A stretch of DNA of 64,000 nucleotides from contig NC_041019.1 of NCBI RefSeq assembly GCF_004193775.1, forward strand, positions 2,177,501-2,241,500, read 5' to 3'. Positions 52,613-64,000 of the stretch are shown here, piece by piece. The notes beneath the pieces were generated by a model. The model saw nothing but the letters and a program-made list of their open reading frames with translations. It ran no database searches and was not told the origin of the DNA. Source of the stretch: Glycine soja (lineage: Eukaryota > Streptophyta > Magnoliopsida > Fabales > Fabaceae). Positions within the stretch are counted from its first letter, which is position 1; the number at the start of each line of letters is the position of its first letter. A program made the translations under genes and the position numbers.

Positions 52613-54535
52613 AGTTTTCACACTTTGGGTAATTCTGCATATTTAAATAGCATCAACGTTCTTATCCTGGTTTCAGCCATAGCGGATTTGCTTATGGAGC
52701 TAACCTTGCTTGTACTAATGTAAAGCTTCTTGGAAGTGATGTAACCTCATGTAATGAGAAGGTACTCTGATTTTAAGTAGATGGGTTATATGTTGTAGCG
52801 GTAATGCTCATTTTTTGAAACAAACCGAGGTTTATCCTCCATTTATGAAAATTGAGCTTATTATCTGGAAACAATAAGCCAGATATTTATCCTATGTCAA
52901 TGTAAATGCTTGACTAATTTGCCTAGATAGCATTTGGTATATAGGCTTCACTTTATTTTTTAATAATTGATAGCTTTATAAGCCTAGGGAGTAGGGAGGG
53001 AGTGGATAAAAAATAAGAGAATTTGCGAAATACATATACGTTAAAATAAATTCAATTGAACATTTTCATATCTGTTGAGTGTGAATTGATTCAAATGACA
53101 TACTGAGTGTGATCGTAACGGTTGTTGGCCGAACAATTAGTGTTTCATTCTCCATCACCTTCAGTTCTTCCTCTATTAACTTTATCACGCACCTCACACT
53201 CTTACTCCTCATTGAATTCACCAACATCATCGTTTATTGTTGGACATTCCTCACAAAGCACAGAACTATCGATAAGATTAATTAACGACATTTATGAATG
53301 CAAACAACTAAAAAGGGCTTCAATCTGTATTACACCAACGCACAAAAAACAACAATTCAGTACTTAATAAAGGCATACCATTAAGATGAGATGGAAGGAT
53401 AGCAAAACCTTGTTCACTATATAAAAAAAAAAAAAAAGTTAGTTGCGGATGAAGTCACGTCCTTAATAAAACAAAAAAACAAAAAAAGTTGTTAACCAAA
53501 GACTATAAAAAGTTGTTTTAAAAAAACTCTTCAAAAAATAAAAACTAAATTCCTAAATGTTTTTTTTTGCATTAAAAAATGTTTGGAAAAAAACTAAATT
53601 CGTACATGAAAATACTACTTTCATGTAATAAAAAAATATTTTTGTGAGAAGAAAAATTAGAATTGTTTTTTAAAAAAAAATTAAAGAAAATAATAAGCCG
53701 TGTTTATATAAGTATTTCTTAGGACATTTTTCTTAGAATGAGAATGATATAAGTACTCCTTAACTCCTAAAAATTGTCATGATTTTACAATGCTAGTGCA
53801 GATATAGCATTTTTTTTTACAAAGACAAATATATAGCATACTTCAGTAAATTCACACTTAATTTTATCACGTTTTTGGAATTATATAGCATCACTCTTGC
53901 AAGACGTTCCAACAAACGGCAACTGACCCATTTAAGTAAATTTGGTTTTATAATTTAGTATTCAATCTGAGAAAAAATATTAGGCAGAGTAAAGCATTAC
54001 CTGTTGTGCCCAAAAAAGGTAATACCCGTTTAAAAAATAAAAATGAAAAAAAGAAAATGTTGTTATATGAAAACATAAAAATGATTTAATATTTATCCTT
54101 TAAATACTTAAAATCGTTTACATTGTGATGAATGACATCTTTAGTTTCAAGATGCAGCTCCACCGTGACACGGGAAATACTACATGTATAGTATTCCAAT
54201 CAAGTATTCAACCACCTAGTTTGCAGCTTACCTTGAATTCTATTTTGCAGAAAACAAAACTTTAGGTATCACAAAAAATCCAGACAAACAAGAGAACTAA
54301 TGATGCGGTTTTAAAAGGATAACCATAATGTTGTAATGATTTAATATTGGTATATAAGACAATGATGTTCATATATTCAAACGAGAAACTAAGTTCATTC
54401 CACTAATGGAATTTGAATTTTAAATATGCCCTATCTGAATGAAGTTTAAACTTGAAGATCCATCTGACTTGTATACACAATCAGTAGCTTCACTTTATGT
54501 ATATGACTTTGACTATATTCATGAGATATCTCAAT
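52613..54535. other. Convergent intergenic region between BPP1-like and ASA
   Basis: This is the 3' flank of both genes. At 53127-53147 a perfect 21-bp copy of BPP1-like exon 5 sequence (52448-52468) recurs. From about 54330 rightward the sequence resembles the 3' flank of the second ASA copy at about 63600, marking the edge of the duplicated unit. Confidence 0.55.
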
Positions 54536-57500
54536 TCATTTATCAACAAAAGCTGCCTCAGCCAAATCAATGGCACGAGCAAGACCAGCAGCTTTGTTTT
54601 GACACTCTTGGTGCTCATCATCAGGGACACTGTCAGCAACTATACCAGCTCCGGCTTGAAGGTAAGCAATCCACTCATGGCGTTGGTCGACGTCTTTGTA
54701 TGAGTACATTGTGTCATACCTAGTTCCTGTTGGAAACACCATAGTCCTAAGAGCAAGAGCAATGTCCATCTCACCAAGGAAAGAGATGTATCCAAATCCT
54801 CCACTATAAGGTCCTCGCCTTTTAACCTCCAATTCATCAATCAACTCCATTGCCTTCACCTGCATATCCACATAAAAGAACGAATCAAGGTGGCAAGTTT
54901 TGAAAAGTTATTTTCACTGCTTTCTGTAATTAAAAGTTCGTTTACCTATTTGAAAACAAGGCGACAATTTTGTAATTAAAAGCGAAAACATAAAATGTTT
55001 TGTCTAAGTTGACTAAAAAGGAGTCAAGAAAATTACAAACCTTTGGCGCTCCACTGACAGTTCCAACAGGCAATGCAGCTCGCAGGGCATCCCAGCTAGT
55101 CAAATGATCTTGCAACTCTCCAGTAACCTACAATAAATAATCAACATTTTTTTTTGAAACAGAAAGATGCAATTAAATAGTATCTATGTTAGAACACCAA
55201 CTAACACTCGATACTAACAAGAAAAGGTTCTCACCGTTGAGCTTATGTGCATGACATGGGAATATCGCTCAATATTCATAAGCTTTTCCACTTTAACTGA
55301 ACCACTTTTTGCAACCTACAAAAGAGAATTCCTGTTATCAGAACCATCACAACTTAAAGTATCCAATGCAAACCATCTTTTGAAAAAGTCAGAATAAACT
55401 CCTTTCTTCATATAGTGGTACAAACAACTTTTTCTGTTTCTAACACAACCAGATAAAAGTTTGCAGATTGGCTTTTACTGAACACCTACACAAGTTCAGA
55501 TGATTGGCAACTAAAGTTAATGAAAACGTTGTTGAACTTCAATTATTAGCAATATTGATAGATGTAACTTTGAATAGTGTGAAAAGAATAGAAGGCCTGA
55601 TTCCAAAATTGTGAAAGAATTATAGTGCCGTTGAGTTTCTCAATTCTTTGCCTTTGGATTACTCAATTCAATTTCTTGATGGAGGCAAGGGAAGGGATAT
55701 AACTGTGTAACTCAGCAGTAAAGAGTCAATGTCACTTTAGTGGAAGTCATCAATGCAAGCCTAGTTATTCCTAAACCCAATGCAAGTTTTTCTATTTTGT
55801 GATAAGCTAATTGAGAATGGACACAAGAAGGGGAGGTGTTCATCAACTTCAACTCCAATAAAAGAGATTATAGAGTAGTAAATATAATATAAGAAATAAA
55901 AGAGAGGCCGTATTTTCTTTAAATAAACAATATAATTGAGCAAGCTATTGCTTCAAGACACCTTGAACAAGATAAATAAATAGGAATATCCATTAAAATG
56001 TATCTATAGCAAACCTTTCCAACATCATTGCGTCCCAAATCAACCAACATGACATGCTCTGCACACTGCTTTTCATCTCTCAGCAGTATTGCTTCTAACC
56101 TTGCATCTTCTTCAGGTGTTTTCCCCCTTTTAGCTGTCCCAGCCAAGGGACGGTTCACAATCTTGTTCTGCTCATGACAAAATCATAATAACTATCAATT
56201 TTAAAATGGATAAAGAATAATTTAATAAACCTGATATATATTTTTATTTAAGATTTATGACAAGCATCCCACTAGCCAAGAAAGAAGCATAATTTAATTT
56301 AAAAATCTAATATATGTACAAATCCTACCTTCTTTATACGCGTAAGAATCTCTGGACTTGAAGCAACCAGAATACATCCCCTAGCCTGTTTAGGAAACAC
56401 AGAATCATAGAACATGAAAGAGCTGAACCATAAAACTTTCCTGTATGAAGGAAGAAATTTCAGATGTTACACAGAAATAAACCTGCAAATAGGCCATATA
56501 AGGACTTGGGTTAACAACTCTCAATGCTCTATAAATTTCAAAAGGATCAGCAAATGTTCTTCGTTCGAATCTCTGACTTAATACAATCTGGAAAATATCC
56601 CCTGCTTTAATATGTTCTTTTGCCTGAAGGACTGCCTCTTTGTATGCTTCACTTGTCATGCTTGACTTCTTTAAAGATGGACCAAAATGATGAGTATGTA
56701 AATCCACAGAACCTGGAGCCAGCCTTGGGCTAGGAAACGCATGCTTTAAATTAATTTTGATTCAATCATAACAGGTACATCATTAAAGAGAGAAACGGTT
56801 AATAGATGACTTACGGTTGGCCATCTTGTAATTTGGCCACTAATTTTTCTAATCTTTCCATTCCATCCTTGTAAGCACTCTCAGCCGAGGAGTACCGATC
56901 AACCCTCACCCAAAGAATCACATATGCTTTCTGTTATGCAGAATACGAGTAAACATGAAATATTGAAGTTATGAATGAATCCTGAATATAATCCATATTA
57001 ATGCAATTAAATAGTAATTGGTCATTTCATGATTTCTACTCTTCAAATAATAATTAGATCATTATATATCCAATAATGTCAAAACAGCATGTACATGAAC
57101 ACTGAAAAGATTTTTCCTTCCCATTCAATGAACAAAAATCCAATGAAAAACAACAGGAAAGAAATGAAATCATAACATTTTGTTTATGAAGCAATCTGAA
57201 TTGAGTTTTTCTTAAAATGATAAGAGGATATACTACAGTGCAAATTAGAAACAGTGAGCTACATGTCCGCATTAGAAACAAAAAAATGTCATGTGAGAAA
57301 TACCAAACTAGATGCCAACATTGATACAGTACTTGTGAAGCATAGAAAAACAGGTACCTTTTCCACATGATCAAACACAATCACATTCTCATAGAGGCCC
57401 AGATGTATGTCAGCAAGGTTCCTGTCATCCTCTGGAGCATTTGAAAATGGTAGCTTTTTCTTTTCCACATAACGAACAGTGTCATATGAGAAATAACCTG

Positions 57501-59649
57501 CCCAACCACCTAAAAGAGAAACTGAAACAAGTTAATGTACTGTAGGTAATATAATTAGATTTAGAGAAAGCTGTCAAGAATACTGCTCTCTGTCTTTCAC
57601 ATGAGCACGTGTGCAAGATGAAAGAAAACATTAAATCTGTTTGTCGTTTACATTTTCATAGTATCTGATGTTGAAATCTTGTGGTTTTAGTTTGTTATCC
57701 AAATCTTGACTTTGTGTGTTATTAGTCGTTGCATTACTTATTAGTTACGGTGTGTGCATGCACGTGCGCACCAGCAAACACACACACGTGCGTACACGCG
57801 CCATAAATAAGAAGTCACGCATTGCAAATAGCACAAAGTCAAGATTTGGATGACAAAATCTTAATCATCTAAAACAATAGGATTTCAACATCAGATACCA
57901 TAAAAGTGTAAACGACAAGAGGATTTAATGTTCTCTTTCATCTTAGGATTTTCAACATCATATACTATAAAAGCGTAAATGACAAACACTATCATCTTAA
58001 TCATCTAAAACCACAAGATTTCAACATCAGATACTATAAAAGTGTAAACGACAAGAGCATTTAATGTTTTCTTTCATCTTAAGATTTTCAACATCAGATA
58101 CTATAAAAGTGTAAGCGACAAACACTATCTTCTTTTTTTTATTGGCCAAATACTGTCATCTTAATCATCTAAAACCACAAGATTTCAACATCAGATACTA
58201 TAAAAGGGTAAACGACAAGCTCTTTCAACTTAGGATTTTCAACATCAGAAACTATAAAAGCGTAAACAACAAACACTATCATTTTTTTTATTATTGGCCA
58301 AATACTATCATCTTAATCATATAAAACCACAAGATTTCAACATCAAATACAATAAAAGCTTAAACGACAAGCAGATTTAATGTTCTCCTTCAACTTAGGA
58401 TTTTCTGTTATTACAAAGTTGTTTGTCGTTGCATACATCACGCGTCAACAATCAATCATTTATAAATAAATGATAGCATCAAAAAATGATTCAGCCTCAT
58501 CATTTCAAATCCAAATTATGTTTGTATGAACATTTACTAAATGAACCATAATTTGACAATATCTTATTCTTGAACACATGCATAGTTATGACTGTAGGAC
58601 TCTTACCACAGAATGCATCTGGAAGCTCATTAATGAGATAGGGTTTCCAACCCTCTGAGACTTTTCTGGGAATCATCATAGGATCATCAACAATTTTCTC
58701 AGTTAAATTCCCAGATTCATGGTCAATTATTGTAACCTTATTTTCTTTCGCCACAACCTCCATTGTAGGTTGAGCTCCTACAACACTATAGCGCCCCTGC
58801 AATCAATCCAATCTTGAATTTCAATAAAGAGACAAACAACTTAAAAATTCAATATCACAAAACTACCAAAAGCACACTCACGACACTCGAAGCATGATAA
58901 CTAGGCTCTGCAGACTCAAAAAGAAAGCTTGGAGATTCCCGATCGTCTTCCTTAACCAAAATCCGGTAAGCAAGGATAGGAGTAAGCTGGTCAGAGAATA
59001 TGCACTGACAAAGAGGAATCAAGTTCCCATTCTTTGAAGCCTCTACAAACTTTGCTCCTTCCTCAACTGCAAAAGTAGTATCCATCATACATGTTTAGTC
59101 AAAGATTGAAACCAAAAAAAAAAGTTATAATTAATGAAAACACAAAAGCAATTAACCAAATGCTTTATCACTGAATACCTACAAATTTACCACAGGATAT
59201 AGAAGAATTTTATAAAACATGAAGAAAAGATTAAAACTTGGCAATCAAGACATCTACCCTTTTGACATTTTTGCCTTCAGAGTTACAGCACATTCAGGTC
59301 ACTATTTGATAAAGAAAAAAAAAAGGATTTACAAATCAGCGTTTACACTGTTATCGTAGAATTTATTTAAACATGGAACAAGATTGAATTTTATGAACAA
59401 AATCGCTACCCTTTTGTCATTCTGCCTATAATTTCATGCGGGGCACTCAAAACAAAACTAGCAAAACCAAAAGAAACACTTACCATAGGAAGGGGTGCTT
59501 GAGAGTGGAGAGCACCTCAACGTGAGAGGAGAGCGTGAGAGTGAAACGCCGGTGAGTGTCGCCGGAGAGAGACGGTGGCCGAAAGGAACCATGCGGCTGG
59601 AGAAGGCCTTTGCAGACGTAAGGGACATTGGAAGTGTTGCAGAAAGCAT
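54536..59649 (-). CDS. ASA1: Anthranilate synthase alpha subunit, chloroplast
   Basis: This enzyme commits chorismate to tryptophan by making anthranilate with the beta (amidotransferase) subunit in plastids. Eleven exons in gene order: 59649-59484, 59066-58882, 58796-58607, 57509-57358, 56930-56815, 56729-56483, 56385-56329, 56167-56015, 55315-55235, 55127-55041 and 54859-54536. They join in frame to 585 residues. Residues 1 to about 55 form a Ser/Thr/Arg-rich transit peptide. The tryptophan feedback site is visible as FLFES (Ser107; LLES in microbial TrpE). Catalytic motifs in order: [57 protein letters not shown] and [10 protein letters not shown]. The gene looks intact. Intron 3 carries a repeat element. 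A second copy begins at the window end. Confidence 0.96.
57618..58390. repeat. Inverted and tandem repeat element in ASA intron 3
   Basis: A unit containing TTTCAACATCAGATACTATA and a CGACAA tail occurs seven times in direct order, starting near 57881, 57949, 58018, 58085, 58181, 58234 and 58332. Two versions alternate: one continues with GATTTAATGTTCTCTTTCATC-like sequence, the other with CACTATCATCTTAATCATCT-like sequence, giving a higher-order unit of about 135-150 bp. An eighth copy at 57618-57690 is inverted. Arms of about 100 bp (57618-57718 against 57832-57943) could form a hairpin. The loop, 57750-57802, is an alternating GT/AC/GC stretch. It resembles a foldback-type element that has expanded internally. 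Confidence 0.75.
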
Positions 59650-62600
59650 CTTTGTAAATTCAGTTAATACCACCGCTTCTAGTTCTTCAAGTTCTAATGC
59701 TGAGAAATTTATGCATTCACTGAATGAATAGCTTAGTGCTATTTATTGAAGCTTTTTGCTTAGCTTCAAGTTCCAATGCAGCGTAAAACCTGCTTCAGTT
59801 ACATAGCATTTGATTTCATTTTATTTGAACCTCTACATTTGCATGATTTGCTTTTCTTTTGTGTAACGCTTATGTGTATGCAGTTCGGGTAATTCAATGT
59901 TCCTATGTTATATTTATATTACACATCATAAAATACAAATATTTCGGTTATGTGTTTGACTTTTTGGGACCTTTTTTTTGAGGAATAAAGAAAGCATCCT
60001 CAAATCTGTATCTACATCTCCTTTTCCAAATTTACATACGTGTAGGAGTCTGAATTCTTGCTAGAAACATTCCATTTTCGGCCATATTTATTGTTCGATT
60101 CTTTACTTATTTGTAAATCTTTAAATGTTAACTCAAAGTCTAATAATTATAATTTTTTGACCCTTCCTACCTAATTATAAAAAATAATTAATTTAATTTA
60201 TCACATTAAAATTATCAACTATTTATATTATTATTCTTAAATTATATTTTTTTTATCTTTCTATCCAACATGAATTAGGATTTCTTCATTTCTTTTTTCT
60301 CCATTTCTTCCATTTCATAAGTTTATATATAAATAAATAAAATAGAGATGATAGTACTTTATGAAGAGTAATTTTTATTCATTAAAAGATTGGTAATGAA
60401 ATAAATGGAGAAAGAAGAAAATAGAGAGATCGTAAGCCTCCAATCATGCTATTAATTTTAAAAGGATTTAATTTTATATTTTGCCCCTTTGTAAAACAAA
60501 AGTAATTTTGCCCACATCTTTTACAATTTCGCAAAGTTTGCTATCAAACTAATTTATTTATTGATTGACTTAATTATACATTTTGTCATCTAACTTTCTT
60601 TTCTCACGTTGTCATTCCAACTTTGTTTACACATTGTCCTTTAATTTTTAAAATTTTGCAGGTTTTATTCCCTACATCGTAATTAAAATTAAGTATTTTT
60701 GCATTCAAAATAAATAATAAAAAACAAAATACAAAAAAAATACTTGAAGTAAAAAGGATTTTTTTTGTCATTAAGTCCCTTCAAAGATATACGTAAAAGT
60801 TTTAGTTTGTAAAAGAAAGTTAATAATTTATATTCCCACCTATAAAAGATGATAATATTTTTATCTTTTTAAGAAATTGAAATTATTTTACAAATTTAAT
60901 TACATACTGTCACAAATAGTAAATTTATTGAATTTTACAATTATTATTTTTAAAAATATATTGAAATATTTTTTGTTAATTGACAGAATGGAAATCTTTA
61001 CACTAGCAATGCATGAAAGTTAACTTTATATCTTACTCCTTTAGTTATAAAAGTTTCCATCAAATTAGTTTCTTATTCTCATATTTTAAAACAATTTTAA
61101 TATTATTTTTTAATTATTAATGAATTAAAATGATATCATTTTTTATTTTAAAACCCACATCATTTTTTATTTCCTTTTGTGACAGTGATATTTATTATTA
61201 ATTGAAGTAATAAAATCAGAAATATTCTTTTCTAATTTTGGATTAATGTTATTATTTATTTTAATAATAATAACGAAGCGCCGACATGAAACTATCTGAA
61301 TTGTTATGGTGTTTTATATATTCAATCTTTTCTTTTTATTATTTTAGATACTAATTTGCTTGTTATTACGTTTTACGGATCTAAAAGCTACTACAGATTA
61401 TGGGAAAAATGAATCAAATAATAAAAATTCAAAATATATATCTTTACATATTATTCCTTTTATTTATAGTATAACCATAAAAGTTATTAAAAAAATTATA
61501 TTTCATAAAAGTATAATTCAAAAAAATTAGCTGCTAATAATCCTCTCTTTTTTTCAAAAGTAATAGTAAAAAAAATTAATCTTCATCAAAATAAATAAAT
61601 GTGCATCGTTTTGTACAATGTTTTATTTTTTTTATTTTCATTCTTTTATTTTCTATTTTATTTTTGTATTTTAATTTTTTTTACTAAGTAATTTGTATTT
61701 TTTTTTTTGAATGCAAAAATACTTAAGTACATTATATTATTTGGTACCCTAGTACCTGATTATATAATACATATATATTTGCTGATAAAAATTCATTGAG
61801 GGAAAAGATGCTCAAATTTTTGAAAGTCAGGGAGCAAGCATGCGAACAAAGTTTGGTGATAAAAATGTAAAAAGTAAAAAGCCAAAATGTACAAAAATTT
61901 AAATATAAGAAGGCAAAATGTTTGTTAATTAATTTTCTTATCATGTCAAATGATATGTCAGCACCATGAGCCTTGTGTCCACATCATCATTTGTCTATCA
62001 TGTCATTTAGCCTATGTCAACACTACTTGCCAAGTCAATAATTATCTTGTCACATAACCACAATTAACAATATGGGACAGTTAACTTAGAGAAATATAAA
62101 ATGCTCAAAAGTATAAAAGTTTAGTGACAAAATATGTAAATAAAGTAGTTGGATGATAAGACTAGTGAAATTGTGAAAAATAGGAGATAAAATGTACACT
62201 TAGAGACAAAATAAAGTAAGTAGCAAAGAGTATAAACTAATGTTAGCATGGATAAAAATACTTTTGTAATGATTATAATATTTTCAAAATGTATCCACTT
62301 AATAACACTTGCAGAATTTTGAGTTAAAATATTCAATAGAGTAGAGTTTTATACCATCTACCCATTGTATTAATTAAAGTAAGAAAAAAAATACTAATCA
62401 ATGTATCACATGTTATTTGTATTGAACTTGATGAGATAATAACTGTTGTAACCATTAACAGAAGAAAAAATAAATAAAGAGTTAACAAAAAATAAGAGTG
62501 TTTGATTTGTTAAAAAAATAAGGAATTAGACAACACAAAAATACTTATCCAATGTTTGATTTAAAAAATGACTAAGGAAAAATATAAAATAAAGAACGAT

Positions 62601-62650
62601 GGACTGAACAAATATCAAAAAACTTGTAACTTACAAAAATTCGGTACATT
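59650..62650. other. AT-rich spacer upstream of ASA
   Basis: The first few hundred bases should hold the ASA promoter, pointing left; no clear TATA box was fixed. The remainder is very AT-rich with no recognisable gene. Confidence 0.45.
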
Positions 62651-62653
62651 TTT

Positions 62654-62842
62654 TTGGCAATGTCTAACAAAAGCAAAAATGCAATACTATCCATGTTCAC
62701 CTCCCTCCTCGCCTCCGCCACGGATATCTCAAACTGCTCCTCCCTCTCCATTTTCGTCGTCCACAACACCTACCTCGCCACTGACAATCACCTCTCCCCG
62801 ATTGCCCTCGTCAATGTCCTTCGCTACCACGTCCTCCTCTAG
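62654..62842 (+). pseudogene. Possible fasciclin-like (FAS1) fragment
   Basis: A 62-codon open frame in a sharply GC-richer island encodes LASATDISNCSSLSIFVVHN and then SPIALVNVLRYHVLL before a stop. The spacing of a LTIFAP-like strand and a VLRYHVL block resembles FAS1 domains of fasciclin-like arabinogalactan proteins. The typical AP-D-AF residues are degraded. No full domain is present. Identity is tentative. Confidence 0.4.
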
Positions 62843-62850
62843 TTCCTCTC

Positions 62851-63031
62851 CATTCTCGCCGGAGGGACAACTCGTTGGTGGCGCTAAGCTAGTTCTTTTG
62901 ACTCATGTCATGAACCACCCCACTGTGGAAGAGAAGATCCTCGCGAAACTAATGGTAGTGCTTACTTCCATTCGCGGTGGTGACCAGCAGCATTGGACTT
63001 CGAAGAAGCGAAGAAACTTGTTACTTATAAG
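62851..63031 (+). pseudogene. CYP86-like cytochrome P450 fragment
   Basis: The fragment covers the I-helix and following region of a CYP86-type fatty-acid omega-hydroxylase. In one frame it reads FLSILAGG and then SLVALS-stop-FF-stop-L, where both stops (TAG, TGA) sit where the family has Trp (SVALSWFFWL). After a frame change it reads VMNHPTVEEKILAKLMVVL and RGGDQQHW. After another it reads LDFEEAKKLV, matching the family PLDFDEADKLV. It has neither the N-terminus nor the heme-binding Cys region. It is clearly non-functional. It begins within 10 bp of the end of the FAS1-like fragment. Confidence 0.65.
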
Positions 63032-63801
63032 CTTACAATACAAAGGGTATTATAGTAAAATTTATATTATTTTGTCCAATATATAAACATATCAAACAAG
63101 ATACAACACAAAATGACTTATATTGTGCATTGACTACTTAATAGCGTACAATAGTAAGAATTATCATGTGATTCAACTACTTGTCCAATGTTATTCTGTC
63201 TATCCTGTCTTTTTAAACAATATGTCAAAAACAAAGTTTAATAGACAATTTCAACAATTATATACATGTGCTATAAAAAACAATTATATGCATGCTTGGT
63301 AATAAAGTGAGTTAAACTCAGTGATTTTTTTTTAAACATGTTTTTTTGGGGTAATTTCACCATATTTTTTTATTCACTGTATTATTTTTTTTTTTGTGAA
63401 TTTATTCACTATAATTTTCTATGACCAAACCAAACACACTAACATGTAATACGCTTAATATAAAACAAAAGATTTAACAAAGAAATTGACTACGGAAACA
63501 AAAGTGAAATAAAATTATTAAAAAATATCTAAAATATTAAAATGCAAAATTAATATTTATAAAATAGACTATTAATTTAATCATATATCTCTCCACATTA
63601 ACATGATTTAATGTTGGTATGGAAGACAATGATCTTCATATGTTCAAACAAGAATAAGTTCATTCCACTAATGGAATTTGTACCTACATGAATGAAGTTT
63701 AAACTTGAAACTCCATCTGGATTGTACAAACAATCAGTAGCTTCAACTTTATGCATATGACTATGACTATGACTACGAATATATTCATGAGATATCTAAA
63801 T
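63032..63801. other. 3' flank of the second ASA copy
   Basis: AT-rich. From about 63600 it aligns with the 3' flank of the first ASA gene (from about 54330), sharing GATTTAAT.TTGGTAT, TTCATTCCACTAATGGAATT and the run-in to the stop codon. Confidence 0.6.
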
Positions 63802-64000
63802 TCATTTATCAACAAAAGCGGACTCAGCCAAATCAATGGCACGAGCAAGACCAGCAGCTTTGTTTTGACACTCTTGGTGCTCATCATCAGGGACACTGTC
63901 AGCAACTATACCAGCTCCGGCTTGAAGGTAAGCAATCCACTCGCGGCGTTGGTCGACGTCTTTGTATGAGTACATTGTATCATACCTGGTTCCGCTCGGA
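63802..64000 (-). CDS. ASA1: Anthranilate synthase alpha subunit, second tandem copy (3' end only)
   Basis: This is the C-terminal part of the last exon, cut by the window edge; the rest of the gene lies to the right. It encodes about 65 residues plus the stop, including [15 protein letters not shown] and the end LAESAFVDK. It is nearly identical to the first copy (54536-54734), with changes such as H to R and A to S and an unbroken frame. It has the same orientation and lies 9266 bp away. Whether the whole copy is functional cannot be seen here. Confidence 0.93.
   Translation of the reverse strand, partial: PSGTRYDTMYSYKDVDQRREWIAYLQAGAGIVADSVPDDEHQECQNKAAGLARAIDLAESAFVDK

Noticed and set aside
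1..64000. tRNA, rRNA, CRISPR arrays and well-known microRNA sequences
   Set aside because: Looked for tRNA T-loop motifs, common plant microRNA sequences and regularly spaced repeats; none was convincing. The only regular repeats are in the ASA intron and are not CRISPR-like.

Overview
This is plant nuclear DNA from a dicot, most likely a legume of the soybean (Glycine) type. The support is AT-rich intergenic DNA, GT-AG introns, plant-only gene families (CYP90A, Lhcb4/CP29, a basic proline-rich microtubule-associated family), small MITEs, and one gene copy decaying while its neighbours stay intact, as expected after a recent genome duplication. The species call is inference; no marker in the window proves it. 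Gene models were assembled by hand from exon reading frames, GT/AG borders and remembered family sequences.

Layout, left to right: (1) 2244-2513, a 270-bp Mutator-type MITE inserted 20 bp before the start codon of (2) a decayed NUP88/MOS7 nucleoporin gene (2534-7496, +) carrying three frameshifting deletions. (3) An intact eight-exon CYP90A/CPD brassinosteroid P450 (9174-14437, -). (4) About 12.5 kb of AT-rich DNA holding an isolated promoter with a signal-peptide-like first exon (19.6-20.0 kb) and minor repeats. (5) LHCB4.3-type CP29 antenna protein (27124-29643, +). (6) A dead LINE reverse transcriptase (about 30.7-31.55 kb). (7) A five-exon Yippee-like zinc protein (33539-36074, +) with a hAT-type MITE in intron 2. 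(8) ATE1 arginyl-tRNA--protein transferase (39458-44057, -). (9) A BPP1-like basic Ser/Pro-rich protein (48048-52612, +). (10) Anthranilate synthase alpha subunit, ASA (54536-59649, -), with an inverted/tandem repeat element in intron 3. (11) A relic made of a fasciclin-like piece and a CYP86-like P450 piece (62.65-63.03 kb). (12) The last exon of a second ASA copy (63802 to the window end, -), so the ASA genes are a tandem pair.

The genes do not form a pathway. They are unlinked functions: nuclear pore, brassinosteroid synthesis, photosystem II antenna, N-degron pathway, cytoskeleton and tryptophan synthesis. What unites them is ancestral order. From memory, the Arabidopsis counterparts lie in two segments: MOS7, CPD, ATE1 and ASA1 close together on chromosome 5, and the BPP1, LHCB4.3 and Yippee genes close together on chromosome 2. 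Here the two sets are interleaved, which suggests this window keeps an older order that Arabidopsis divided between duplicated segments.

No rRNA, tRNA, CRISPR array, or complete autonomous transposon was recognised. I found no wholly new system. The points most worth a second look are the decayed NUP88 with a MITE at its start, the tandem ASA pair with a chimeric relic between the copies, the repeat element in the ASA intron, and the isolated promoter near 19.7 kb.
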